DNA of 64,000 bases from Rikenella sp031549665 (GTDB lineage: Bacteria; Bacteroidota; Bacteroidia; Bacteroidales; Rikenellaceae): assembly GCA_031549665.1 (NCBI GenBank), contig JAVBPJ010000003.1, positions 66,575 to 130,574 of the forward strand. Reading direction: 5' to 3'. This document shows, one piece after another, positions 8,193-16,768 of this stretch. Under the pieces are notes generated by a model. It searched no databases and was not told the DNA's origin. It saw only the letters and a list, made by a program, of their open reading frames with translations. Made by a program: the position numbers and the translations under genes. The stretch's first letter is position 1; every line of letters begins with the position of its first letter.

Positions 8193-9476
8193 ATGACTCC
8201 CCTGCCGAGTAATATCCCGCTGGCCGAGCGGATGCGCCCCCGCAGCCTTGACCGCTACGTGGGCCAGAGCCATTTGGTGGGGCCTGACGGCGTGTTCCGC
8301 AAGTGGGTGGAAACGGGGGCAGTCCCCTCGTTTATCCTGTGGGGCCCGCCCGGGGTGGGAAAGACCACGCTGGCCAGGATCCTGGCCAATTCCCTTGATC
8401 GTAAATTCTTCACACTAAGCGCGATAAACGCCGGAGTTAAAGAAGTGCGCGAGGTGCTTGAGCAGGCCCGGTCGAGCCGTTTTTTCAACACGCCGCCGCC
8501 GCTGCTGTTCATCGACGAAATCCACCGTTTCAACAAAGCCCAGCAGGATTCGTTGCTGGGAGCGGTCGAACAGGGGGTGGTTACGCTCGTCGGAGCCACC
8601 ACCGAAAACCCCTCGTTCGAGGTGATCCGCCCGCTGCTTTCGCGCTGCCAGGTCTACATCCTGCAACCGTTGAGCGACGAGGAGCTGCTCGCCCTGTTGG
8701 AACAAACCCTCAAAGAGGACGCGGAGCTGAGCCAGCTCGACATCCAAGTGGAACAGACCGCCGCCCTGCTCTCTTTTGCCGGAGGCGACGCCCGCAAACT
8801 GCTCAACATCCTCGAAATCCTTTGCAGTACGTCGGCCGAGCCGATCCGGATCAACGACCAAACCGTAACCCGCTCGCTCCAGCAAAACATCGCCCGTTAC
8901 GACAAGGGCGGCGAGGAGCATTACGACGTTATTTCGGCCTTTATCAAAAGCCTTCGCGGGAGCGACCCTCACGCCGCCGTGTACTACCTGGCCCGGATGC
9001 TCGCCGGAGGCGAAGAGCCCCGCTTCATCGCCCGCCGGATGCTGATTCTGGCCAGCGAAGACGTCGGCCTGGCCAATCCCAACGCCCTGCTTATGGCCGA
9101 GGCCTGCTTCAACGCCGTACACAACCTGGGAATGCCCGAAGCCCGCATCCCCCTTGCGCAAACGGCCATCTACCTGGCCACCTCGCCCAAAAGCAATTCG
9201 GCCTACATGGCCATCGGCAAGGCGATGCGGCAGGTCGAGTCCGAGGGGTACCGTCCCGTGCCGCTCCACCTGCGCAACGCCCCCACCAAACTGATGAAAG
9301 AGGCGGGTTATGGCAGCGGGTACCAATACGCCCACGACTATCAGGGGCATTTCGCCTCCCTGGAATTCATGCCCGAGGGACTCGAAGGAACCCGCTTTTG
9401 GGAACCCGCCGAAAACACCCGCGAACAACAAACCGAGCAGTACATGCAAAGCCTTTGGAAGGAAAAGTACCGCTAA
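8193..9476 (+). CDS. rarA: Replication-associated recombination protein A (RarA/MgsA), AAA+ ATPase
   Basis: 427 residues, normal for RarA. Walker A is GPPGVGKT (51-58), Walker B LLFIDEIHRF (104-113), sensor 1 VGATTENPS, followed by the helical lid and the C-terminal MgsA tetramerisation region (ISAFIKSLRGSDPHAAVYYLARML onward). It acts at stalled replication forks and gaps together with RecA and SSB. It heads a plus-strand run with kdsA 30 nt downstream, although kdsA has its own promoter-like box. Confidence 0.95.
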   Translation: MTPLPSNIPLAERMRPRSLDRYVGQSHLVGPDGVFRKWVETGAVPSFILWGPPGVGKTTLARILANSLDRKFFTLSAINAGVKEVREVLEQARSSRFFNTPPPLLFIDEIHRFNKAQQDSLLGAVEQGVVTLVGATTENPSFEVIRPLLSRCQVYILQPLSDEELLALLEQTLKEDAELSQLDIQVEQTAALLSFAGGDARKLLNILEILCSTSAEPIRINDQTVTRSLQQNIARYDKGGEEHYDVISAFIKSLRGSDPHAAVYYLARMLAGGEEPRFIARRMLILASEDVGLANPNALLMAEACFNAVHNLGMPEARIPLAQTAIYLATSPKSNSAYMAIGKAMRQVESEGYRPVPLHLRNAPTKLMKEAGYGSGYQYAHDYQGHFASLEFMPEGLEGTRFWEPAENTREQQTEQYMQSLWKEKYR

Positions 9477-9491
9477 TCGCCAAATAAAACG

Positions 9492-9499
9492 TACATTTA
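9492..9499 (+). promoter_or_regulatory. Variant -7 box before kdsA
   Basis: TACATTTA differs from TAnnTTTG only in the last base and ends 7 nt before the kdsA ATG. Compatible with a separate short-leader transcript for kdsA. Confidence 0.35.
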
Positions 9500-9506
9500 C
9501 CCCAAT

Positions 9507-10319
9507 ATGACAACCCCTCCCGAATTTCAACCCTTTGGCAACAACTTCTTTCTGCTGGCCGGCCCCTGCGTGGTCGAAAGCGAACAGGTGGTGATGCAGG
9601 TGGCCGAGCAGATGGTGCGCATGACCCGCCGGCTCGAAATACCCTATGTTTTCAAAGCCTCGTACCGCAAGGCCAACCGCAGCCGCAGCGACTCGTTCAC
9701 CGGCATCGGCGACCGAAAAGCCCTCGAACTGCTGGCCCGGGTGCGCAGCGAGTTCGGCGTTCCGGTGGTAACCGATATCCACAACCCCGACGAAGCCGCC
9801 ATGGCCGCCGAGTACGTCGACGTGTTGCAAATACCCGCCTTCCTGTGCCGGCAGAGCGACCTGCTCGAAGCGGCCGGAAAGACCGGCAAGTGGGTGAACA
9901 TCAAAAAGGGACAGTTCCTGGCCCCCGAATCGATGGCCTTTGCGGCCCAAAAAGTGGTGGAAACGGGGAACAACAAAGTAATGCTCACCGACCGCGGGTC
10001 GACCTTCGGCTACTACGACCTGGTGGTCGACTACCGGGGCATCCCCCTCATGCAACAGAGCGGTTTTCCGGTCATTCTCGACATCACCCACTCGCTCCAG
10101 CAGCCCAATCAGTCGTGCGGCGTGACAGGCGGTCAGCCCCACCTGATCGAAACCATCGCCCGGGCCGGCATCGCCGTCGGAGTCGACGGGCTGTTCATCG
10201 AAACCCATCCCAATCCCGCCGAAGCCAAGTCGGACGGAGCCAACATGTTGGCGCTCGACCGCATGGAGGCGATGCTCGAACGCCTCGTCGCCATCCGGCA
10301 AACCATTCAGCGTTTCTAA
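9507..10319 (+). CDS. kdsA: 3-deoxy-8-phosphooctulonate synthase
   Basis: 270 residues. Condenses phosphoenolpyruvate with arabinose 5-phosphate to KDO-8-phosphate in the cytoplasm, feeding lipopolysaccharide inner core synthesis. TIM-barrel landmarks include FKASYRKANRS, TDIHNP, QIPAFLCRQ, NIKKGQF and DITHSLQQPNQ. The N-terminal motif is AGPCVVES, with Cys21 where metal-independent enzymes such as E. coli KdsA have Asn, so this should be the metal-dependent class. Its presence fits a Gram-negative envelope. Confidence 0.95.
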   Translation: MTTPPEFQPFGNNFFLLAGPCVVESEQVVMQVAEQMVRMTRRLEIPYVFKASYRKANRSRSDSFTGIGDRKALELLARVRSEFGVPVVTDIHNPDEAAMAAEYVDVLQIPAFLCRQSDLLEAAGKTGKWVNIKKGQFLAPESMAFAAQKVVETGNNKVMLTDRGSTFGYYDLVVDYRGIPLMQQSGFPVILDITHSLQQPNQSCGVTGGQPHLIETIARAGIAVGVDGLFIETHPNPAEAKSDGANMLALDRMEAMLERLVAIRQTIQRF

Positions 10320-10338
10320 CCCACCCCGCCCCTCCCCC

Positions 10339-11031
10339 ATGGAAGAAAATACCACGAGCCCCCGCCGCCCCGAGATTATCCAAACCCTCAAAAGCAAATC
10401 GGCGCTCAAACAGCAGATTTTCGATCAAACCGGCGAAATCTTCAGCGAACTCAAAGAGATACTCCAAGAGTACGCCGTTGAAGTGAACGAGGAACTGGAA
10501 GGCGAAGACCGCCGCATCCGCCTGGAATACCGCGACCGCGGGAAGTTCGAAGCGCAGTTGCAACTGGCCGGCGACATCCTGATCTTCAGCATGCACAGCA
10601 ACATCTTTCTGTTCGAACGCGACAACATCCTGTGGCAAAATTCGTACGTGAAGCAGAATCCGCAAAATGCCTACTGCGGGGTGATTAACGTCTACAACTT
10701 TCTCTCCGACTCGTTCCGCTACAACCGGCAAGCCGACGAGGGTTACCTGGTGGCCCGCCTGTTTATCAACCGCGAACGGCAATACCTGGTCGAGGGCAAG
10801 CGGCAGATCGCCTACCGCCACGACCGCTTCGGACAGGGAGCCATCGATACGGCGGCCCTGACCGACGTGATAGAGAGTACCATTGCCTATGCGCTCGATT
10901 TCGACCTGCTGGTTCCCCCGTACGATGCGGTGAAAATCGTGAACGTCGAGCAGATGAATACCAAGATCGAAAATTCGAAACTGCAAACCGGCAAACGACT
11001 GGGCTACCAGTTTCGTTCCGACGATGTGTAG
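10339..11031 (+). CDS. Conserved-looking cytoplasmic protein of unknown function
   Basis: 230 residues, soluble, no signal peptide or membrane span. Starts with a charged helical region (IIQTLKSKSALKQQIFDQTGEIFSELKEILQEY), followed by an alternating strand pattern (LEYRDRGKFEAQLQLAGDILIFSMHSNIFLF) and a Tyr/Phe-rich middle. I do not recognise the family. The downstream barrel gene starts inside its last codons (8-bp overlap), so the two are probably translationally coupled, and it may serve the same envelope process. Confidence 0.75.
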   Translation: MEENTTSPRRPEIIQTLKSKSALKQQIFDQTGEIFSELKEILQEYAVEVNEELEGEDRRIRLEYRDRGKFEAQLQLAGDILIFSMHSNIFLFERDNILWQNSYVKQNPQNAYCGVINVYNFLSDSFRYNRQADEGYLVARLFINRERQYLVEGKRQIAYRHDRFGQGAIDTAALTDVIESTIAYALDFDLLVPPYDAVKIVNVEQMNTKIENSKLQTGKRLGYQFRSDDV

Positions 11032-12907
11032 CGTCCGGCGACATATCTTTTTTCTTCCCCTGTTGTTTTGCCCTCTGCTGTTGTTGGCCGAGGCGCCGAA
11101 ACGCCCCCCCGCCCCGCGCGGCGACGCCCCCGTGGGCCAGGTCCACATGGACAGCGTGATCATGCCGATCAACTACCGCGAAAAGCGGGAGCTCTCCAAC
11201 GAGTTTTACGACAGCCTGGAAAACCGTACCTACAAAAGCGCCATCGCCCGTCTGCTGGCCCGTTCGCTGATTCGCGGCCGCGACGCCAGCGACGAGGGAA
11301 CGCCCTCGACCCAGTTGACCATCAGCCGCGCCTATTTCGAACGTTTCTCGGGACGGCGCATAACCGACGTACAGGTTACCCAGGCCAACATCTACTCGGT
11401 GCGCGACACCACCATCCAACAAAAGTGGTGGGAGCGTTTTGCCGACAACATGCACGTCCGTACCCGCGAGGCGCAGTTCAACCAAAACTTCTTCTTCGCC
11501 GCCGGCGACACGGTCAATGCCTACGTGATGGCGGCCAACGAGGAGTACCTGCGGAATTTGCCCTACCTGTCGACGGCCTATTTTGTCGTTACGCCCGACT
11601 TGCGCGACACGTCGGGGGTAGTGGTACACGTGTTCGCCCGCGACAACTGGTCGATCAGCGGCGACCTCGACCTGGGGCATGGGCGCAACTACGCCGCCCT
11701 GTTCGACCGCAACTTTCTGGGAACGGGCGACGAACTGATGCTGCGCTTTTACTGCGAAAAACTGATCGAAAACCCGGGAATCGAACTCGACTATACTGTG
11801 AGGAACCTGCTCGGCAGTTTTGCCGATCTGACGGTTCGTTTGGGGGTCGGAAACGTATTCAACGTCGGCATGATCGACGTGCAACGTCCGTTCCTGCTGC
11901 CTGACGACCGCGCCTGGGGGGCGACGGTCGGCAGCGAGAGCCTGCTCGAAGGAGCCCTGCTGACCGATACCACCTACGACATCCGCCGTTCCCTGTTTTC
12001 GGGATGGTACGGCAAGTCGTGGTGCCTGGACTGGGGGAAGGGAACCACGATCTACCTGGCCGGATCGTACGAGAAAGTCCGCTTCCAGCAGCGGCCCGAT
12101 GTTTCCCCCCGGGTCAATCCCTACTACCACGACCGGGAACTGGTGCTGATGAACATCGGCTACGCCCGCAAGAACTATTTTCAGGGCAACATGATCTACG
12201 GCTACGGACGTACCGAGGACATTCCCTATGGATTCAAGACCGAACTGGTGTCCGGCCTGGAGTGGAACGCCGAGCGCGGCACCCGGCCCTACTTCGGCGG
12301 CGGAGGCTATTGGGGCGACCTTACCCGCATCGGCTACCTGGGCTTTGGCGCCGCCGTTGGCGGATACCTGAACAATCGACGGTTCGAACAGGGGGCGGTT
12401 GCGGCGCAGGTGCGCTACTTCTCGCCGCTGTTTCAAATGGGCCGCTCGAACTACCTGCGCCAATTTCTGTTTTTGTCCGGCAACTGGGGGATCAACCGGC
12501 TGGAGCAGGAGCGCGAAGGACTTCGCTACCGTTCCGACCTGACGGTGCGGGGGCTGCAGAACAGTGTCGAATTGCAGGGATACAATCGACTGGTGATGAG
12601 TTCCGAAACGGTGTGGTTTACCCCGCTCTACCTCTACCATTTCCGGTTTGCCTTTTTCACTTTCGGCGACCTGGGTTGGCTGGGATACGAGAACAATCCG
12701 TTCAAAAACGTCTTCACCGGATCGCTCGGCCTGGGGGTACGGATCAAGAACGAACGACTGATATTCAACAACGTACAAATTCGTTTGGGAGTGGCTTTCA
12801 ACCGCCCGCCCGAGGTTGGATACAGCTACTTCTCGGTGCAGAGCGAGCGCACCGTACACGACATGAACTTCTCGCCCGGTCGTCCGCACACCATCGATTA
12901 CCGTTGA
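11024..12907 (+). CDS. Outer-membrane beta-barrel protein with N-terminal POTRA-like region
   Basis: 627 residues. A signal peptide (RRHIFFLPLLFCPLLLLAEA) leads into a periplasmic region of about 150 residues. One POTRA-like stretch is visible (RRITDVQVTQANIYSV, then EEYLRNLPYLSTAYFVVTP, a typical alpha-beta ending). The remaining 400 or so residues are alternating aromatic/glycine strands such as GLEWNAERGTRPYFGGGGYWG, suggesting a barrel of the BamA/TamA/surface-antigen type. The final residues (PHTIDYR) do not end in the canonical aromatic, so the last strand is less certain. The substrate is unknown. Confidence 0.75.
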   Translation: MCSVRRHIFFLPLLFCPLLLLAEAPKRPPAPRGDAPVGQVHMDSVIMPINYREKRELSNEFYDSLENRTYKSAIARLLARSLIRGRDASDEGTPSTQLTISRAYFERFSGRRITDVQVTQANIYSVRDTTIQQKWWERFADNMHVRTREAQFNQNFFFAAGDTVNAYVMAANEEYLRNLPYLSTAYFVVTPDLRDTSGVVVHVFARDNWSISGDLDLGHGRNYAALFDRNFLGTGDELMLRFYCEKLIENPGIELDYTVRNLLGSFADLTVRLGVGNVFNVGMIDVQRPFLLPDDRAWGATVGSESLLEGALLTDTTYDIRRSLFSGWYGKSWCLDWGKGTTIYLAGSYEKVRFQQRPDVSPRVNPYYHDRELVLMNIGYARKNYFQGNMIYGYGRTEDIPYGFKTELVSGLEWNAERGTRPYFGGGGYWGDLTRIGYLGFGAAVGGYLNNRRFEQGAVAAQVRYFSPLFQMGRSNYLRQFLFLSGNWGINRLEQEREGLRYRSDLTVRGLQNSVELQGYNRLVMSSETVWFTPLYLYHFRFAFFTFGDLGWLGYENNPFKNVFTGSLGLGVRIKNERLIFNNVQIRLGVAFNRPPEVGYSYFSVQSERTVHDMNFSPGRPHTIDYR

Positions 12908-13012
12908 CAAACGGCCTCTTTGCGAACGGAGAACGGAACCCGTGGAAAGGACCTCCCGGATTCCGCGCGCATCCACCTCTCGCTACCCCGCTCCGACTGT
13001 AGGCGTTAAACG

Positions 13013-13044
13013 AAGTCAGGCCGCCCGATCGGGCGGCCTGACTT
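13013..13044. terminator. 32-bp perfect palindrome between convergent genes
   Basis: AAGTCAGGCCGCCC and GGGCGGCCTGACTT flank a central GATC, giving a complete 32-bp palindrome in the gap between the convergent barrel and acyl-CoA dehydrogenase genes. A bidirectional terminator is the simplest reading, though neither side has a long T tract. Confidence 0.6.
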
Positions 13045-13090
13045 GCGATGTGCGTGCCGGGGGGATCGCCCCGACCTGCGCGTGGATCGG

Positions 13091-14818
13091 CTACTCTTCG
13101 AACTTTTCTTCGAGCACCATTTTAAAGTGCCCCAACTCGGCTTCGTCGAACGACCGGATGTATTCGTAGCGTTGCTGGTTGCCGCTCATCCCCTCTTTCA
13201 CGTAGGCGATGGCCGAGAGGCGGTAGTCGGGATTTTGCGCGGCTTGTTGGAGCAGCAGGTGGCCCATTACGATGTGGCCTCCCATCTCTACCAGGCGGCG
13301 GGCATGGAAGTCGAGCAGTTCGGTGTTGCCGCTGGCGGTTACTTGCGCCACGGCTTGTTCGTACTGCTGGCGCATGGCCGTCAGGTTTTTATAGATCCCT
13401 TCCATTTCGGGGCTGTAGGGTGCCTTTTCGTACTCGGCCATTTGGGCGGCGAGCGTGCCGGTGGTTACGCCGCGGATGGCGGCCACCACCTGCAGCTGCG
13501 AGGTGCCTTCGTAAATGGTGGTGATGCGGGCGTCGCGCGAGATGCGCTCGATCGGGTAGTCTTTCATGAAGCCCGAACCGCCGTGGATCTGGAGCGAATC
13601 GTAAGCCACGCTGTTGCTGTACTCGCTGGTGAAGAGCTTCAGCAGCGGGGTGTAGGCGTCGGCCAGGCGTTGGTATTGCTTCATTTCGTCGCGTTCCTCT
13701 TTTTCGAGTTTGCGCTCTTTCTCCAGGTGGAAGTAGTTTTTGTACACGTCCACAAAGCGGGCCGTTTCGTACAGCAGCGCACGCGATGCCTGCAAGCGGG
13801 CTTTCATGTTGGTGAGCAGCTCGTACACGGCGGGGAACTGGATGATCGGCTTGCCGAACTGTTCGCGTTCGTTGGCGTATTTGAGGGCTTCGCGGTAGGC
13901 GGCCTCCATAAGACCTACGGATTGGGCGCCGATCCCAAGACGGGCCGAGTTCATCAGGGCCATGACGTATTTGATCAGCCCCATTTTGCGGTCGCCCACC
14001 AGTTCGGCGGGGGCGTTGGTGAATACCAGTTCGCAGGTGGGCGAACCGATGATCCCCATTTTGTGTTCGATGCGGCGTACCTTAACGGCCATGTGCGCTT
14101 TGTCGTAAACGAACAGCGAAAGGCCGCGCGCGTCGGTGGTTCCCTCTTCCGAGCGGGCCAATACGAGCGAAATGTCGCCGTCGCCGTTGGTGATAAAGCG
14201 TTTTACGCCGTTCAGCAGCCAGGTTTTCTTCTCTTCGTCCCAGTGGGCTTTGAGCATCACGGCCTGGAGGTCCGATCCGGCGTCGGGTTCGGTCAGGTCC
14301 ATTGCCGCCGTGGCGCCTTTGTTGATTTGGGGCAGGTAGCGGGCGTTGATCTCTTCCGAGGCGAATTCGTGCAGGGTTTCGGCGCAGTCCTGCAGTCCCC
14401 AGATGTTGCCGAAACCGGCGTCGGCGCGGCATACCAGCTCGCACGACATGACGTAGGGCACCAACGGGAAGTTCAAACCGCCAAAACGGCGCGGCAGCGA
14501 AATGCCGTACACTCCGGCCTGGGTCAGCATGTCGTGGTTTTGCTGAGTGCCGGGGGCGTAGATCACGCGGTCGTTCTCCACGCGGGGGCCTTCGGCGTCG
14601 ACCCCTTCGGCGTTCGGGCCAAGCACATTGGCCGTGATGTCGCCGATGATTTCGAGGGTCTGTTTGTAGTTCTCCATCGCGTCTTCAAAGTCGACGGGAG
14701 CGTAGTCGTAACTTTCGGCGTCGCGGAATCCCTGTTCTTTCAGGGCCACGATCTTTTTCATCAGGGGGTGTCCCAGATGAAACTGAATATCTTTGTTATC
14801 TAAGAAAAAGTTAGCCAT
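13091..14818 (-). CDS. Acyl-CoA dehydrogenase, long form
   Basis: 575 residues, longer than the usual 380 because of a C-terminal helical extension (about 420-575), as in the long-form family with an added C-terminal domain. Flavin-binding middle-domain motifs are present (AMDLTEPDAGSD, KRFITNGD), and IYEGTSQLQ contains the Glu expected to be the catalytic base. It should oxidise an acyl-CoA to enoyl-CoA, or run in reverse, exchanging electrons with ETF. The etfA gene ends 12 nt upstream, so ETF and dehydrogenase are made together. Chain-length preference is not readable. Confidence 0.92.
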   Translation of the reverse strand: MANFFLDNKDIQFHLGHPLMKKIVALKEQGFRDAESYDYAPVDFEDAMENYKQTLEIIGDITANVLGPNAEGVDAEGPRVENDRVIYAPGTQQNHDMLTQAGVYGISLPRRFGGLNFPLVPYVMSCELVCRADAGFGNIWGLQDCAETLHEFASEEINARYLPQINKGATAAMDLTEPDAGSDLQAVMLKAHWDEEKKTWLLNGVKRFITNGDGDISLVLARSEEGTTDARGLSLFVYDKAHMAVKVRRIEHKMGIIGSPTCELVFTNAPAELVGDRKMGLIKYVMALMNSARLGIGAQSVGLMEAAYREALKYANEREQFGKPIIQFPAVYELLTNMKARLQASRALLYETARFVDVYKNYFHLEKERKLEKEERDEMKQYQRLADAYTPLLKLFTSEYSNSVAYDSLQIHGGSGFMKDYPIERISRDARITTIYEGTSQLQVVAAIRGVTTGTLAAQMAEYEKAPYSPEMEGIYKNLTAMRQQYEQAVAQVTASGNTELLDFHARRLVEMGGHIVMGHLLLQQAAQNPDYRLSAIAYVKEGMSGNQQRYEYIRSFDEAELGHFKMVLEEKFEE

Positions 14819-14830
14819 TGTAGGTCGGGA

Positions 14831-15850
14831 TTACTTGGAGTTTTGTTTGTACGATTTGATCAGGCGCGGAATCACCGTGTGCACGTCTCCGTTGATGGCG
14901 AAGTCGGCGATCTTGTTGATGGGGGCTTCGGGATCGTTGTTGATCGAGATGATCAGGGCCGAGCCGTCCATTCCGGCGGTGTGCTGAATTTGTCCCGAGA
15001 TGCCGCAGGCGATGTAGAGCTTGGGACGTACCGTTACTCCGGTTTGCCCTACCTGGCGGGCGTGTTCGGCGAATCCGGCGTCGACGGCCGCGCGCGAGGC
15101 GCCTACTTCGCCGCCCAGCACTTCGGCCAGTTGGAACAGCTGGTTGAAACCTTCCTTCGAGCCCATGCCGTAGCCACCGGCCACAACCACCGGAGCGCCT
15201 TTGATGTTGATCTTGCGCTCTTCGATCTCGCGGGCGATGATGCGGACGGCCCAGTCGGTGTCCTGAACGTATTTTTTGTAGTCCACGTGCTTCACTTCGC
15301 CCTTGTGGGGGGTGGCGGTGGGCTGCATCTTCATCACTCCCTCGCGCACGGTGGCCATTTGGGGCCGGCAGTCGGGGTTGATGATGGTGGCGATGATGTT
15401 GCCGCCGAAAGCGGGACGGATCTGGTACAGCAGGTTCTTGTACTCCTTGCCGGTGCGCGCTTCGGTGTGGTCGCCGATTTCGAGGCTGGTGCAGTCGGCG
15501 GTCAGGCCGCTGTGCAGGGCCGACGATACGCGGGGGGCCAGGTCGCGGCCCACCGAGGTGGCGCCGAAGAGGGCGATCTGCGGTTTTTCGGCTTCGAAAA
15601 TGCCGCACACGATGGCGGTGTGGGGAAGCGTGCGGTAAGGAGCCAGCTCCTTGTGGTCGGCCACGTGAACGATGTCGGCGCCGTACTGGGCCAGCGTCTT
15701 TTCGATGCCTTGCAGGTTTTCGCCAATGGCGACGGCTTCGAGCTGGCAGCCGAGCGTGTCGGCCAGGGTGCGCCCTTTGGTGATCAGTTCGAGACTTACG
15801 TCGGCCACTTTGCCGTTCTCGATCTCGCAGTAGACAAATATGTTGTTCAT
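14831..15850 (-). CDS. etfA: Electron transfer flavoprotein alpha subunit
   Basis: 339 residues. The C-terminal FAD-binding domain is clear (VVAGGYGMGSKEGF, SRAAVDAGFAEHARQVGQTG, LYIACGISGQIQHTAGM, INNDPEAPI). The N-terminal domain pairs with EtfB; no extra ferredoxin-like domain is present. It transfers electrons to or from the neighbouring acyl-CoA dehydrogenase. Gene order is etfB-etfA-acd with 12-22 nt gaps. Confidence 0.94.
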   Translation of the reverse strand: MNNIFVYCEIENGKVADVSLELITKGRTLADTLGCQLEAVAIGENLQGIEKTLAQYGADIVHVADHKELAPYRTLPHTAIVCGIFEAEKPQIALFGATSVGRDLAPRVSSALHSGLTADCTSLEIGDHTEARTGKEYKNLLYQIRPAFGGNIIATIINPDCRPQMATVREGVMKMQPTATPHKGEVKHVDYKKYVQDTDWAVRIIAREIEERKINIKGAPVVVAGGYGMGSKEGFNQLFQLAEVLGGEVGASRAAVDAGFAEHARQVGQTGVTVRPKLYIACGISGQIQHTAGMDGSALIISINNDPEAPINKIADFAINGDVHTVIPRLIKSYKQNSK

Positions 15851-15872
15851 GGTGTTCTCTGTCGTTAAGGGT

Positions 15873-16751
15873 TTAACCGATGGTGTGGTTGGCGATGAGT
15901 TCCTGTACCAGCGCTTCGATATCGGCCTCCGAACCGCTCAGGCGGCGTGCCTCTTTGGCTTGGAAAACGATGTTTTCGATCTTTTTCACCTTGGTGGGCG
16001 AACCGGCCAGTCCGAGGCTTTGGGGATCGGCTTCGAGGTCGGCGGCGCCCCATTCGGGGATGTTCAGGTAGCAGCGCGAGGTACGCAGGGCGAGGTAATA
16101 GTCTTCCTGCATCTCCTGGGTTTCGCTCACGGTGCGGGCGTGTTTGTACTGCATCACGCGTTTGGCGTTGCGCGGGCGGCAATCGGGTGCCGAGGCGTTG
16201 ACGGTGATCACCAGCGGAAGTTTGGCCGCTACGGTCTCCACGCCGTGTTCCAGGCGGCGTTTGATGGTGATTTCGCCGTTCCGGATCTCGCCCACCTCTT
16301 CGGCGTAGGTTACCTGGGGAATGCCCAGCTTTTCGGCCACCTGCGGGCCTACCTGCGCCGTGTCGCCGTCGATGGCCTGGCGGCCTGCGATGATGATGTC
16401 GGGCTGGATTTTGCGGATGGCGCACGAGATGGTGTAGCTGGTGGCCAGGGTGTCGGCTCCGGCGAACTTGCGGTCGGTGAGCAGGATGCCGTTATCGGCG
16501 CCGCGGAAGATTCCTTCGCGGATCACTTCGGCCGCACGCGAGGGACCCATCGTCAGCAGGGTGATGGTGGCTTCGGGATAGCGGTCTTTGAGCCGGAGGG
16601 CCTGCTCCAGAGCGTTCAGGTCTTCGGGATTGAAAATGGCTGCCAGCGCGGCGCGGTTGACGGTGCCGTCTTCTTTCATGGCGTCCTTGCCTACGTTCCG
16701 GGTGTCGGGAACCTGCTTGGCGAGGACAACGATGCGTAGAGGTTGAGTCAT
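15873..16751 (-). CDS. etfB: Electron transfer flavoprotein beta subunit, bifurcating-type signature
   Basis: 292 residues, versus about 250-260 for canonical respiratory EtfB. Begins LRIVVLAKQVPDTRN and contains GRQAIDGDTAQVGPQVAE (123-140). The AIDGDTAQVGP motif is characteristic of EtfB from electron-bifurcating complexes, where this subunit binds a second FAD and NADH, whereas canonical EtfB has AMP here. The ETF could therefore couple NADH oxidation to ferredoxin and acyl-CoA reduction. That is inference from the motif. Confidence 0.92.
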   Translation of the reverse strand: MTQPLRIVVLAKQVPDTRNVGKDAMKEDGTVNRAALAAIFNPEDLNALEQALRLKDRYPEATITLLTMGPSRAAEVIREGIFRGADNGILLTDRKFAGADTLATSYTISCAIRKIQPDIIIAGRQAIDGDTAQVGPQVAEKLGIPQVTYAEEVGEIRNGEITIKRRLEHGVETVAAKLPLVITVNASAPDCRPRNAKRVMQYKHARTVSETQEMQEDYYLALRTSRCYLNIPEWGAADLEADPQSLGLAGSPTKVKKIENIVFQAKEARRLSGSEADIEALVQELIANHTIG

Positions 16752-16768
16752 GTTGTTATGTTTGGTTG

